A stretch of DNA of 17,055 nucleotides, taken from the NCBI GenBank assembly GCA_027011835.1, contig JALUZN010000495.1, positions 1 to 17,055 on the forward strand. Reading direction: 5' to 3'. Positions within the stretch are counted from its first letter, which is position 1. Every line of letters starts with the position of its first letter. The position numbers and the translations under genes are program-made. The stretch is from Draconibacterium sp. Lineage in GTDB: Bacteria > Bacteroidota > Bacteroidia > Bacteroidales > Prolixibacteraceae. Positions 1 through 7,376 of this stretch are shown here, piece by piece. A model generated the notes under the pieces. It saw nothing but the letters and a program-made list of their open reading frames with translations, had not been told where the DNA came from and ran no database searches.

Positions 1-109
1 CGCGATGAGAATGCAATTTTTTGCTCTTCTTTTTTGTTTGAGGAGTACTGCACCCACCAATAATAACTAGTGCAAAAAACAGAAAGAGAGAGATTGTTTT
101 ATTTACCAT
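1..109 (-). CDS. Lipoprotein, N-terminal fragment cut by the window edge
   Basis: An open frame starts at an ATG at 109 (minus strand) and runs off the left edge without a stop, giving 36 codons. The product begins MVNKTISLFLFFALVIIGGC: a short basic start, a hydrophobic stretch and a lipobox (I-G-G-C) with the acylated cysteine at residue 20, followed by a Lys-rich, Ser/His-containing linker. This is a Sec/SPII lipoprotein signal, so the mature protein is probably anchored in the outer membrane or periplasm. It starts 23 bp after the sulfatase stop on the same strand, so the two are probably co-transcribed and may act on the same sulfated glycan (inference). The catalytic part is outside the window and the family cannot be named. 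It is too short to appear as a long ORF, but the signal is convincing. Confidence 0.75.
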   Translation of the reverse strand, partial: MVNKTISLFLFFALVIIGGCSTPQTKKKSKKLHSHR

Positions 110-132
110 ATTATTATTTTCTAAGACTTTAA

Positions 133-1593
133 TTAATTAACTCTTCCCGGAGAGCGGACTTCTTCGCCTTTTACCTTTGTAATGTTGTCGCCCAGTTCTT
201 TTCGGGCGCGGTTGCCAATTTTTTTGAGTTGCTCAACAATTTCGGGATATTCTGCCGAAACATCGGTGGTCTCGGAGATGTCGTTTTTCAGGTTATAGAG
301 TACAATTTTTTTGAGTACACCTTTTGCGTAAGGTCCGGGGAATCCGTCCATTCCCGGTTTTACTCCCACATACGACCGGTAAGTTTGCGGATAGTACATT
401 TTCCAGTCGCCTTTTCTAATGGCACGTAATCCGCCACCATAATAGCACCAGAATTCGTCGCGGGTTGTAACATCTTTCCCCTTTAAAATGGGTAAAAAAC
501 TTATTCCGTCAATCTTTTTCTCGGGGAGTTTTGCTCCGGTTATTTCGGCAATAGTGGGTAAAATATCGATGGTAGAGGCTATTTTATCGATGGTTTTTCC
601 GGGAGCAATTTTCCCCGGCCACCACATTACACACGGCTCGCGATGTCCGCCTTCCCACACTGTTCCTTTCCCCTCGCGTAGTGGTTTTGCCGAACCCGCA
701 TGATTTCCAAAGTTGAGCCACGGCCCATTGTCGGAAGTGAAAATTACCAATGTATTTTCAGCAATTCCATTTTCTTTCAGAGCTTTTAAAACTTCGCCAA
801 CCGACCAGTCTACTTCCATAACCACGTCGCCAAAAAGTCCCTGTTTGCTTTTCCCCTTAAATTTGCTTGAAACAGCAATTGGCACGTGTACCATAGAGTG
901 TGGCAAGTATAAAAAGAACGGATTTTCTTTGTTCCGATTGATAAAATCGACAGCCCGGTTGGTGTACATTGTTGTTAACTCGCCCTGCTCTTCTAATGTC
1001 CAAATCTCCCTTACTTTTTTGTTTCCTTCAAGCAATGGTAATGCCGGATATCTGAGTTTTCCAGGCCGGGTAGGATTTTTTTTATCTTTTACCGGAATGC
1101 CATCGTAATCAACCGGCCACATATCGTTCGAATAGGGAATTCCAAAGTACTCGTCGAATCCTTGTTGAAGCGGCAAAAACTCTTTATGATGTCCCAAATG
1201 CCATTTCCCAAAAATGGCTGTTTTATAGCCCAGTGGTTTAAGCATTTCGGCAATGGTTGTCTCGTCAGGGTTCAGACCTTCTTTTGCATCAGGCATGTAG
1301 GCATAGTGTACACTCACACGGTCGCAATAGCAGCCGGTCATTAACGATGCACGCGAAGCGCTGCAAACTCCGGTTGACGAATAAAAACTTGTAAACCGCA
1401 TTCCTTCGTCGGCCATTTTATCGATGTTTGGAGTTTCATAACCCGTGGCTCCAAAACAGCCCACATCGGCGTACCCCATGTCGTCGATAAAAATAACAAC
1501 TACGTTCGGAAGTTTTTTTTCTTCAACACTATTTTTACAAGAAACAGAAAACAGAAAAAGGATTAAAATGAAAAGCAGACTTTTATTTTTCAT
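133..1593 (-). CDS. Lipoprotein sulfatase (S1 family, cysteine-type formylglycine)
   Basis: This is a 486-residue sulfatase of the alkaline-phosphatase superfamily that hydrolyses a sulfate ester, most likely on a sulfated polysaccharide or its oligosaccharides. Counting from the ATG at 1593, residues 1-19 form a lipoprotein signal (hydrophobic run, then S-V-S-C with C19). Metal ligands D37-D38 lie in FIDDMGYADVG. C77-S-A-S-R81 is the C-x-x-x-R motif in which the cysteine becomes formylglycine. K130 and H132 (GKWHLG), H236 (HSMVHVP), D288-N289 (TSDNGP) and K309 complete the expected active site. All key residues are present and the length is normal for the family. A longer frame would start at a TTG at 1620, but that codon lies inside a perfect -7 promoter element, so the ATG at 1593 is preferred. 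Maturation needs a formylglycine-generating or anaerobic sulfatase-maturating enzyme, not seen here. The exact substrate and subfamily cannot be read from the sequence. Confidence 0.95.
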   Translation of the reverse strand: MKNKSLLFILILFLFSVSCKNSVEEKKLPNVVVIFIDDMGYADVGCFGATGYETPNIDKMADEGMRFTSFYSSTGVCSASRASLMTGCYCDRVSVHYAYMPDAKEGLNPDETTIAEMLKPLGYKTAIFGKWHLGHHKEFLPLQQGFDEYFGIPYSNDMWPVDYDGIPVKDKKNPTRPGKLRYPALPLLEGNKKVREIWTLEEQGELTTMYTNRAVDFINRNKENPFFLYLPHSMVHVPIAVSSKFKGKSKQGLFGDVVMEVDWSVGEVLKALKENGIAENTLVIFTSDNGPWLNFGNHAGSAKPLREGKGTVWEGGHREPCVMWWPGKIAPGKTIDKIASTIDILPTIAEITGAKLPEKKIDGISFLPILKGKDVTTRDEFWCYYGGGLRAIRKGDWKMYYPQTYRSYVGVKPGMDGFPGPYAKGVLKKIVLYNLKNDISETTDVSAEYPEIVEQLKKIGNRARKELGDNITKVKGEEVRSPGRVN

Positions 1594-1617
1594 CGTTTTG
1601 AAATTTGATTTACTTAT

Positions 1618-1625
1618 CAAAGATA
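1618..1625 (-). promoter_or_regulatory. Bacteroidota -7 promoter element of the sulfatase gene
   Basis: Read on the minus strand this is TATCTTTG, an exact match to the Bacteroidota -7 consensus TAnnTTTG. It lies about 25 bp upstream of the ATG at 1593, leaving a short leader. A clear TTTG -33 element at the usual 19-21 bp spacing is not visible; only T/A-rich sequence is there. It overlaps the alternative TTG start at 1620, which argues against that start. The assignment is by consensus only. Confidence 0.45.
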
Positions 1626-1781
1626 AAATTTTAATCTAAATTGCATTTAAAACCAGAATTTTAGGGCTCACTTCATAATTCGGGTTGGTAAAATATTTAA
1701 ACAAATTTTTAGTGGCATTCAAACTTTTGTGTTGCAGGTCAAAGGGATGCCATAATGTTACTTTTGCCCTATCGGGCGGAT

Positions 1782-1811
1782 TTTACTTTTTGGCTTAGTC
1801 CAAAAAGTAAA
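1782..1811. repeat. Perfect 12-bp inverted repeat at the edge of a palindromic intergenic element
   Basis: Arms TTTACTTTTTGG (1782-1793) and CCAAAAAGTAAA (1800-1811) are exact reverse complements around a 6-nt loop. No T-tract that would make a clear terminator follows for either strand, although A-rich sequence comes directly after. It sits immediately to the left of the larger imperfect palindrome and is probably part of the same element. From memory, similar TTACTTTTTGG...CCAAAAAGTAA inverted repeats recur between genes in Bacteroidota genomes, which points to a dispersed repeat family. That recollection was not tested. Confidence 0.6.
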
Positions 1812-1840
1812 CAAAAAACCCAAGGCTGCGTTCGCTTCAC

Positions 1841-1950
1841 TCGGAAAAGCTACGCAATAACGACTAAAATTACTGAACTCCCTCCAATACATTGGAGCCT
1901 CCTCAAACAACAGTAATTTTTAACGTCGTTATCGCTTGTTTTCCGGCTCA
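1841..1950. repeat. Large imperfect palindromic intergenic element
   Basis: The left arm (about 1841-1875) and the reverse complement of the right arm (about 1911-1947) share the ordered blocks CGGAAAA, ATAACGAC and TAAAATTACTG, with small insertions. At the centre is a perfect 7-bp stem, CTCCAAT (1882-1888) and ATTGGAG (1891-1897). The structure would fold into a long interrupted hairpin in DNA or RNA. It is noticeably more GC-rich in places than the surrounding spacer and has no ORF of useful length. It is probably a non-autonomous dispersed repeat (MITE or REP-like). No target-site duplication was recognised. Confidence 0.55.
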
Positions 1951-2169
1951 CCGACCGAGGCCGTCGCTGCGAACTGGATTTCTGCATACGCTTTTAAGCA
2001 AACCTAAAGTATGACCTCCGGCAGGGAGAAATCAGATTCATTAAATTTTTAATTACCTCATCAACCCGAAAGTTGAATTGATCCATTTTTAGACACAAGA
2101 CATAAACTAGACTGTTTAATATTAACTGCTTGATGTGATTGTGTTTACGTGGATATTTTACCGGGTATC

Positions 2170-2217
2170 AAAAAAAAATACCATTTCAATAACTATTGAA
2201 ATGGTATTCTTTTTTTT
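2170..2217. terminator. Bidirectional intrinsic terminator
   Basis: A perfect 14-bp stem (2177-2190 with 2195-2208) surrounds the 4-nt loop AACT. On the plus side it is followed by C and a run of eight T (2210-2217). On the minus side the A run at 2170-2178 supplies a U-tract in the transcript. It lies about 40 bp beyond the stop of the HEAT/DUF1080 gene and most likely ends the Gfo/Idh-DUF1080 transcript. It could also insulate the sulfatase operon from upstream transcription. Confidence 0.88.
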
Positions 2218-2258
2218 CCAACGGAATTCCAACGGATTAGGAGATTCCGGGGGGGTAA

Positions 2259-5200
2259 TTATTTACTTAAATCTTTAACTCTTATGTTTCTGAATTTCAG
2301 TTTCGAACCGTGACCGAGAAATGCGATGTATCCCTTTTCGCGTTTTAATCCCGGATGATCTTTATGGTCGAGTGTTCCGTTTTTACTGGCCTCTACAATG
2401 TCGCCATCTAAAATTACTTCGCCGTTTAATATTATTTTCACTCTCGAACCTTTTACAATAACTTCTTCCGAGTTCCATTCGCCCACCGGTTTTTGGTAAC
2501 CGCGTTTAGCGGGAATTACACCATAAACCGAACCGTGATATTGGTAATCGTGCAGGTTGGCATAAATGGGAGCCGAGTTGTCTAGAATCTGCAACTCCAT
2601 TCCAACATAAGCGGCATCGCCTTCAAGAGGAGTCCGAATTCCGAGTCCGTTGTTGGCGCCCGGAGTGAGTTGAAAATCGAAACGGAAAATAAAGTCTTTG
2701 TACTCTTTTTCGGTGTAAAGATTTCCGTGGCCACCCATTTCCGGGTCGACGACCAATTCGCCATTTTTCGCATGGTAATCGGTTTTGTTTCCCTGCCAGT
2801 TATCTAAATTCTTACCGTTAAACAGCGACTCGAAACCGTCGGCTTTCTCCTCTTCTGTCAATCCAATTTCTTTGGTATTTATTTCGCGAACATAAATATC
2901 TCTGAATTGAAGTTGATTTCCGTGTGCCTGCAATTCAATCGTTCCTTCATCAAAAATTGGAATTTCGCGGTTCCAGTAGTTATCCATTTTTACATTGTCG
3001 ACCACCAACTCGCCATTAAGATAAACGGTTACATTTTCGCCAATCATTGTAATGCGGAATGTGTTCCACTCGTCGATTGGATTGTCGGCAACTTTCAGCG
3101 GGTTGCGCACATTGTCTTTGTTGTTATTATACAGTCCACCCGAACCAACTTGTGCACCAACTTCAACACGCGAAGTGTCCCAAATTTGTACCTGTGGAGT
3201 TCCTCGTAAATAAATTCCACTATCGCCTTTTTTTGTAATCAGCCAGTCAACAATCATTTCAAAATCTTTGTATTTTTTTGTTGAAACGAGGTTTGCTCCG
3301 TGCCCATTAAAAACAATTTTACCGTCTTTTACACTCCAGTTTTCATGCATTTTAATGTTTGCTTCTTTCTGTGCCTGTGCACGTTCCTCCTCGCTTAACT
3401 CGGCTATTTTTATTGGGTTGCCATTTAATAGCATACCTTGCCATCCTTCCAGGTTTTTGCCGTTAAACATCGGTACAAAACCTTTCTCTTTTGGCATTTT
3501 AGCAAGGTAATTTTCAATATTAATTTTATAATACTGACTGTCGCCACCGGTCATAATCTCCTTTGCTTTATTGAGTAAATCTCTTACAATATCACCCGAA
3601 AAACCATTGTTTTTGTTGTTTTGCGGCAGGGCAATTTCCATAATTGATATTGAAGCTGCCTGCTGCAACTCTTTATCATCGAGGAACTGGTTTAGATATA
3701 CCAGCGAAAGGAATGTTTTGAGGTTTCCAATAGCCTTAATAACACTGTTTTTGTCGTCGGCAGAATTTGCGTAAGCCATTATTTTACGGTACTGCAACAG
3801 TTTCTGGTCGTCGGGAATATTTGCCGAATGAACCATTCTTACAAAAGAAGCAAATGCTTTTTGCCGGTACTCGCCGGTTGATGTTTTACAGATTTCGTAT
3901 AACGATTTCGATGCCGAATAATCTTTCCAGTTTAATAGTGCTTCGAATGCGGCTTCTTTTGTTTCTCCGGTTGATGAATTAAAATAGGCGGTAACTGTTT
4001 TCAGTGCATACTCGCCGCCAATTTCGGGGAGAATTGTAAGAATCCGCGCTTTTTTGTCGGTTGTTTCTAAAGTAGTAAATATTTTACCCTCCTTTTTTTG
4101 TTCGCTTTCAACTCCTTTTGCAGCGGCAACAACAGCCATCTGTGTTTGTGTTATCTCATTCTCATCTTCAACACGAAGCAGTAAGTCGAGCAGTTCATCG
4201 AGGTTGGTTTCGGTAGAAACACTTTTTAGCGCGTTAAATGCGGCAGCTTTTTCGTCGGCATCTATTGAGGAAGTTGCTGCATACACTTTGTCGAAATATT
4301 TTGTTCCTGCTTTAGCTGCAATAATATCGATACATGCTGCTTTTGTTTTGCCGGTTGTATTGTCTAATTCAGCAGCAACGGCAGCCAAATGTTTATTGTC
4401 GATTAATCGCAACAATGTTGTTTTTGTGGCATCTAAATCGTTTCCGGTTGCCAAATGAGCAATCAGAGCGGGAATTGCGTCGGTACCTTGTAATTCGCCT
4501 AATGCCGAAATTGCCTCTTGGCGAACAACTTGAGCTGTTGAGTTTAAATTTTCCTCAATAAAACCGGTGGCAAGTTTGTCGCCACGGCGGCCCAACATCG
4601 AAATAATATCCGATTTCACCTCCGGATTTACATCGTCGGCTTTTGCAATCCATGCGCGAGTATCGGCTATACCACCTGTTTTTTCGGCTAAGTTAAGTAC
4701 CGAATAACGAAACGGTTTATTGTTGTTGTCAACTGCATCTAATAAAAGAGGTGTGGCTTTGTACCCTAAATATTTGGTGTAAATTGCCAATCCGGTTGAG
4801 TAGTTGTGCAGTAAGCTTTCAGAAGTGTTGGCTTTGAAAATTTCTTTACAAGCTTTTTCCATCAGCTTAATTTCATTCTCTTCACCCAAGCGGTTGGTAT
4901 AGATTAAAAATGCCTCGGCAGCATTGGTTGGGTCGTATTTAAAATCGACTTTTTTAGCTGCTTTCAACAGTGTTTTATACGAATCGGGGAGACCGATATT
5001 TGCTAATGCAGCGAGTGCTGTTTTGCGCATGTACGCTTCATTATCGTTAACAAAAGGGGTAATTTTATCAACAGCGTGCTGGCATTTTAAAACACCCAAA
5101 GCACGAACCAATGTTGCTCTGTTTTTTCCCTCAACCGAAGGTAGGGCTGCCATAATATTTTTGGCAACCATTTTAATTCGCAGTGCCACAAGTGTTTGTG

Positions 5201-5660
5201 TTGCCGGTTCGCAAAGTTCTTTATCGGTTAGATATTCCGAAACTTCGGGGATACACTTTTTGCTACCTACTAAATTTAACTGGTTTAACAGAAAAGTTTT
5301 AACCTCGGTATCGGTTTGATCTTTCAATGCAATTAAAATATTATCCTCGGCAAAAGCTCTCTCTTTATCTTTCCCAAACTGACTTGCATAGCGTGCCAAA
5401 CTGTTAATGGCAAAACGTACAGCAGTGTCGTCGCCAACTCCGGGAGGAGTTAATTCGGCGGCTACTTTCTGAAATCCCTCTTGCCCCAAACTAACCAATT
5501 CTTCCATCGCTTTATCGCGCTGAGTGAGGGTTTTTGTTGGCATCTGCGCCAAAATATCGGCAACTTTCGTATCGAGCGTGCGGTTGTCTTGTGCAAAACT
5601 TCCGACGCTAAAAATTGAAAGCATCAGAATTGTTACTATTTGAAATATATTTTTATTCAT
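2259..5660 (-). CDS. Secreted HEAT-repeat protein with two DUF1080 (3-keto-sugar hydrolase/lyase) domains
   Basis: This 1133-residue protein begins with a Sec signal peptide (about 1-23, hydrophobic run ending S-F-A before Q-D). Residues about 35-715 are alpha-helical HEAT/PBS-lyase-like repeats, with recurring patterns such as 'VRQEAISALGELQGTDAIPAL'-type helices. Two DUF1080 domains (PF06439, concanavalin-like fold) follow at about 725-930 and 941-1131. Each opens with an F-N-G-K-N-L-x-x-W motif and ends with L-x-F-R-x-I-x-V. The two copies are diverged (GDSGIYLRG in one, NNGLGIRTP in the other), so they may differ in substrate. Family members characterised in gut Bacteroides act on 3-keto-glycosides produced by Gfo/Idh/MocA dehydrogenases. 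The gene directly upstream is such an oxidoreductase, which supports that role here. The HEAT part may bind a partner or long glycan (inference). The ATG at 5660 gives a good signal peptide. Confidence 0.88.
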   Translation of the reverse strand: MNKNIFQIVTILMLSIFSVGSFAQDNRTLDTKVADILAQMPTKTLTQRDKAMEELVSLGQEGFQKVAAELTPPGVGDDTAVRFAINSLARYASQFGKDKERAFAEDNILIALKDQTDTEVKTFLLNQLNLVGSKKCIPEVSEYLTDKELCEPATQTLVALRIKMVAKNIMAALPSVEGKNRATLVRALGVLKCQHAVDKITPFVNDNEAYMRKTALAALANIGLPDSYKTLLKAAKKVDFKYDPTNAAEAFLIYTNRLGEENEIKLMEKACKEIFKANTSESLLHNYSTGLAIYTKYLGYKATPLLLDAVDNNNKPFRYSVLNLAEKTGGIADTRAWIAKADDVNPEVKSDIISMLGRRGDKLATGFIEENLNSTAQVVRQEAISALGELQGTDAIPALIAHLATGNDLDATKTTLLRLIDNKHLAAVAAELDNTTGKTKAACIDIIAAKAGTKYFDKVYAATSSIDADEKAAAFNALKSVSTETNLDELLDLLLRVEDENEITQTQMAVVAAAKGVESEQKKEGKIFTTLETTDKKARILTILPEIGGEYALKTVTAYFNSSTGETKEAAFEALLNWKDYSASKSLYEICKTSTGEYRQKAFASFVRMVHSANIPDDQKLLQYRKIMAYANSADDKNSVIKAIGNLKTFLSLVYLNQFLDDKELQQAASISIMEIALPQNNKNNGFSGDIVRDLLNKAKEIMTGGDSQYYKINIENYLAKMPKEKGFVPMFNGKNLEGWQGMLLNGNPIKIAELSEEERAQAQKEANIKMHENWSVKDGKIVFNGHGANLVSTKKYKDFEMIVDWLITKKGDSGIYLRGTPQVQIWDTSRVEVGAQVGSGGLYNNNKDNVRNPLKVADNPIDEWNTFRITMIGENVTVYLNGELVVDNVKMDNYWNREIPIFDEGTIELQAHGNQLQFRDIYVREINTKEIGLTEEEKADGFESLFNGKNLDNWQGNKTDYHAKNGELVVDPEMGGHGNLYTEKEYKDFIFRFDFQLTPGANNGLGIRTPLEGDAAYVGMELQILDNSAPIYANLHDYQYHGSVYGVIPAKRGYQKPVGEWNSEEVIVKGSRVKIILNGEVILDGDIVEASKNGTLDHKDHPGLKREKGYIAFLGHGSKLKFRNIRVKDLSK

Positions 5661-5708
5661 CTGTTTTGAAATTAGTATTGAGATTTTAGTATTAAGTCTT
5701 TTATTGAT

Positions 5709-5800
5709 ACGTCATTCCCCGCAAAGCGATTCCTTTGGAAGAACTTGATTTGGAATCTCCTTTTTCTGGCAGAGATGCTGAAATAAATTCAGCATGACGT
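5709..5800. repeat. REP-like palindromic element between the oxidoreductase and DUF1080 genes
   Basis: Terminal inverted repeats ACGTCAT (5709-5715) and ATGACGT (5794-5800) enclose a GATTCC (5729-5734)/GGAATC (5752-5757) pair. There is also a perfect 8-bp hairpin ATGCTGAA (5775-5782)/TTCAGCAT (5788-5795) with a 5-nt loop. The layout (CGTCATTCC... GGAATCTCC... AGATGCTGAA ATAAA TTCAGCATGACG) resembles dispersed 'TTCAGCATGACG' palindromes that I recall from many bacterial genomes. It lies in the 202-bp gap inside a probable operon, where the RNA hairpin could affect stability or readthrough (inference). Confidence 0.7.
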
Positions 5801-5862
5801 TCAAATATCTTTTTATTACCCACATTTGTCTCTTTAAATTAAAATTGTTTATCAATAATAAG

Positions 5863-7134
5863 CTAAATTGTCCACGGTGCCCGCATGGGTTGATTCATCA
5901 TTAGGTTTGCTCCTTCGTCGTCGATAAATTCTAATTTATCGGGGTCGAAGTGAAGAGTGCGTCCCAGTCGAACAGCTGTAATACCAAGGTTTACAATTGT
6001 TGCCGAGCGGAAACCGTTCATTTCGTTCAATGCGAATTTTTTTCGTGTTTTTACCGACTCGGAGAAGACCTTAATTTGTGGTTCCGGCTCGGGTAAAGTT
6101 TTAATAAAACTTTGTAAATTAGGGATATCTGATTTGAATCCGCGGTATATTTTTCCGTTTGGTCCTTCGATGTAGGCAGCATCTTTATCGCGGTTTTCAC
6201 CGTCGAGAATAATCTGACAACCATCGGCGTAGGTATATGTAATACGTCGCCACGAGCCTACAGCATCGTAATGTTGCTGTGGTGCGTCCACTTCAACTTT
6301 TATTGGGCTGGTATCGTCTTTCCCCAACATATACTGAACCGGGTCGAGGTAGTGTTGTCCCATATCGCCCAGTCCGCCGCCGTCGTAATCCCAATAACCA
6401 CGGAATTTCTGGTGAACCCGAAGATGGTTGTAAGGTCTTTTGGGTGCAGGCCCGAGCCACATATCGTAGTCGAGATTTTTAGGAATGGGTTCGGGAGTGA
6501 GGTTGTGTTCGCCACTCCAATAAAACTTCCAGTTGTAGCCGGTAATTCCGCTTACAGTAAATTTTAACGGCCAGCCAAGTATTCCGCTGTCTATTACTTT
6601 TTTTAGCGGTTTTACGTCGGTTCCCAGTCCGTAGAAAGTCCCTTTAAACCGAAACCATGTATTTAACCGAAACATTCTTCCATGTTCATTAACCGCTTCA
6701 ACAACTTTTTTGCCTTCGCCAATTGTGCGGGTCATCGGTTTTTCGCACCAAATATCTTTCCCGGCTTTGGCTGCCTCAACAGCCATTAAGCCGTGCCAGT
6801 GTGGTGGAGTTGCAATGTGTACAATGTCAATTTCGGGTAATAACAGCAACTCTCTGAAATCGTGAAATTGTTTTACATCGTAATCGATTAAACTTTGTGC
6901 TTTTGCTAAATGTTGTGTGTCGACGTCGCAGATGGCAACAACACGCGACCCTTCGTATGGAATGTGTCCGCGTCCCATTCCTCCAACTCCAATAATTGCT
7001 TTTGTAAGTTGGTCGGACGGTGCGGTAAAACCATTTCCACCTAAAACATGTCGGGGAACAATTGTAAGTCCTGCTCCGGCAACAAGGGCACTTTTCAGAA
7101 ATTTCCTTCTGGAAGATTTATTTTTTGAATTCAT
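5863..7134 (-). CDS. Tat-exported Gfo/Idh/MocA-family oxidoreductase
   Basis: This is a 423-residue NAD(P)-dependent dehydrogenase of the Gfo/Idh/MocA family, expected to oxidise a sugar or sugar derivative outside the cytoplasm. From the ATG at 7134 it starts with a twin-arginine signal (S8-R-R-K-F-L-K14, then a hydrophobic segment ending near residue 33). The Rossmann motif G49-V-G-G-M-G54 follows, then D70 in AICDVD at the end of the second strand, E131-K-P133 (the family E-K-P motif), and a C-terminal GGGLGDMGQHYLDP segment with the conserved Asp/Gly/His. Exported members usually fold with tightly bound cofactor before Tat export. A longer frame would start at GTG (7173), but it would place extra residues before the Tat motif, so the ATG is preferred. 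It is followed after 202 bp by the HEAT/DUF1080 gene, and the pair fits glycoside 3-oxidation followed by cleavage (inference). The substrate is unknown. Confidence 0.92.
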   Translation of the reverse strand: MNSKNKSSRRKFLKSALVAGAGLTIVPRHVLGGNGFTAPSDQLTKAIIGVGGMGRGHIPYEGSRVVAICDVDTQHLAKAQSLIDYDVKQFHDFRELLLLPEIDIVHIATPPHWHGLMAVEAAKAGKDIWCEKPMTRTIGEGKKVVEAVNEHGRMFRLNTWFRFKGTFYGLGTDVKPLKKVIDSGILGWPLKFTVSGITGYNWKFYWSGEHNLTPEPIPKNLDYDMWLGPAPKRPYNHLRVHQKFRGYWDYDGGGLGDMGQHYLDPVQYMLGKDDTSPIKVEVDAPQQHYDAVGSWRRITYTYADGCQIILDGENRDKDAAYIEGPNGKIYRGFKSDIPNLQSFIKTLPEPEPQIKVFSESVKTRKKFALNEMNGFRSATIVNLGITAVRLGRTLHFDPDKLEFIDDEGANLMMNQPMRAPWTI

Positions 7135-7175
7135 GATAAATATGTGTTGATTTAAGTAATCAAATTTTTTCACCT

Positions 7176-7183
7176 CAAAAATA
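7176..7183 (-). promoter_or_regulatory. Candidate -7 element for the oxidoreductase operon
   Basis: Read on the minus strand this is TATTTTTG, an exact match to TAnnTTTG, about 42 bp upstream of the ATG at 7134. No matching TTTG -33 box is present at 19-21 bp spacing, so the assignment is tentative in this A/T-rich region. Confidence 0.3.
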
Positions 7184-7324
7184 ACATTGTTTTTAAAATA
7201 AAAGGTAACTTCTCTTAATACAAATTGAAATGATTGATGAAAAATAAAGATTTTGTTTCTGTTTCAGAATGGTTCAATTACCGGTAAATTTTCAGAAACT
7301 AAAAAAAAGAGTTCGCTTTTTTAG

Positions 7325-7351
7325 TTGAAAGGAATTCATTTCCTATCTTTA
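7325..7351 (+). promoter_or_regulatory. Weak candidate promoter for the ThyA-like/AKR unit
   Basis: TATCTTTA (7344-7351) matches seven of eight positions expected from TAnnTTTG. A TTG (7325-7327) lies 16 bp upstream, shorter than the usual 19-21 bp. It would give a leader of about 20 nt before the ATG at 7377. The position is sensible in the 242-bp gap between divergent genes, but the match is weak. Confidence 0.25.
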
Positions 7352-7376
7352 AAAGCTTTAAATAGATTTGTTCAAA

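Larger units (their letters stand above)
1621..2258. other. Gene-free interval of about 0.64 kb
   Basis: No credible coding region is visible on either strand between the sulfatase start and the end of the HEAT/DUF1080 gene. The interval holds the sulfatase upstream region (about 1618-1700), the inverted-repeat and palindromic element (1782-1950, possibly extending to about 1980), A/T-rich unstructured sequence (about 2040-2165) and a strong bidirectional terminator (2170-2217). I see no RNA gene I can name. Confidence 0.6.

Noticed and set aside
229..1639. Several plus-strand open frames of 60-131 codons opposite the sulfatase gene
   Set aside because: They lie fully antisense to a well-supported gene, have no recognisable domains, and their composition follows the complementary strand.
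2259..5660. HEAT region considered as a DNA glycosylase (AlkD-like) or phycobilisome lyase
   Set aside because: The protein has a Sec signal and C-terminal DUF1080 domains, which place it outside the cytoplasm. HEAT repeats are a general scaffold.
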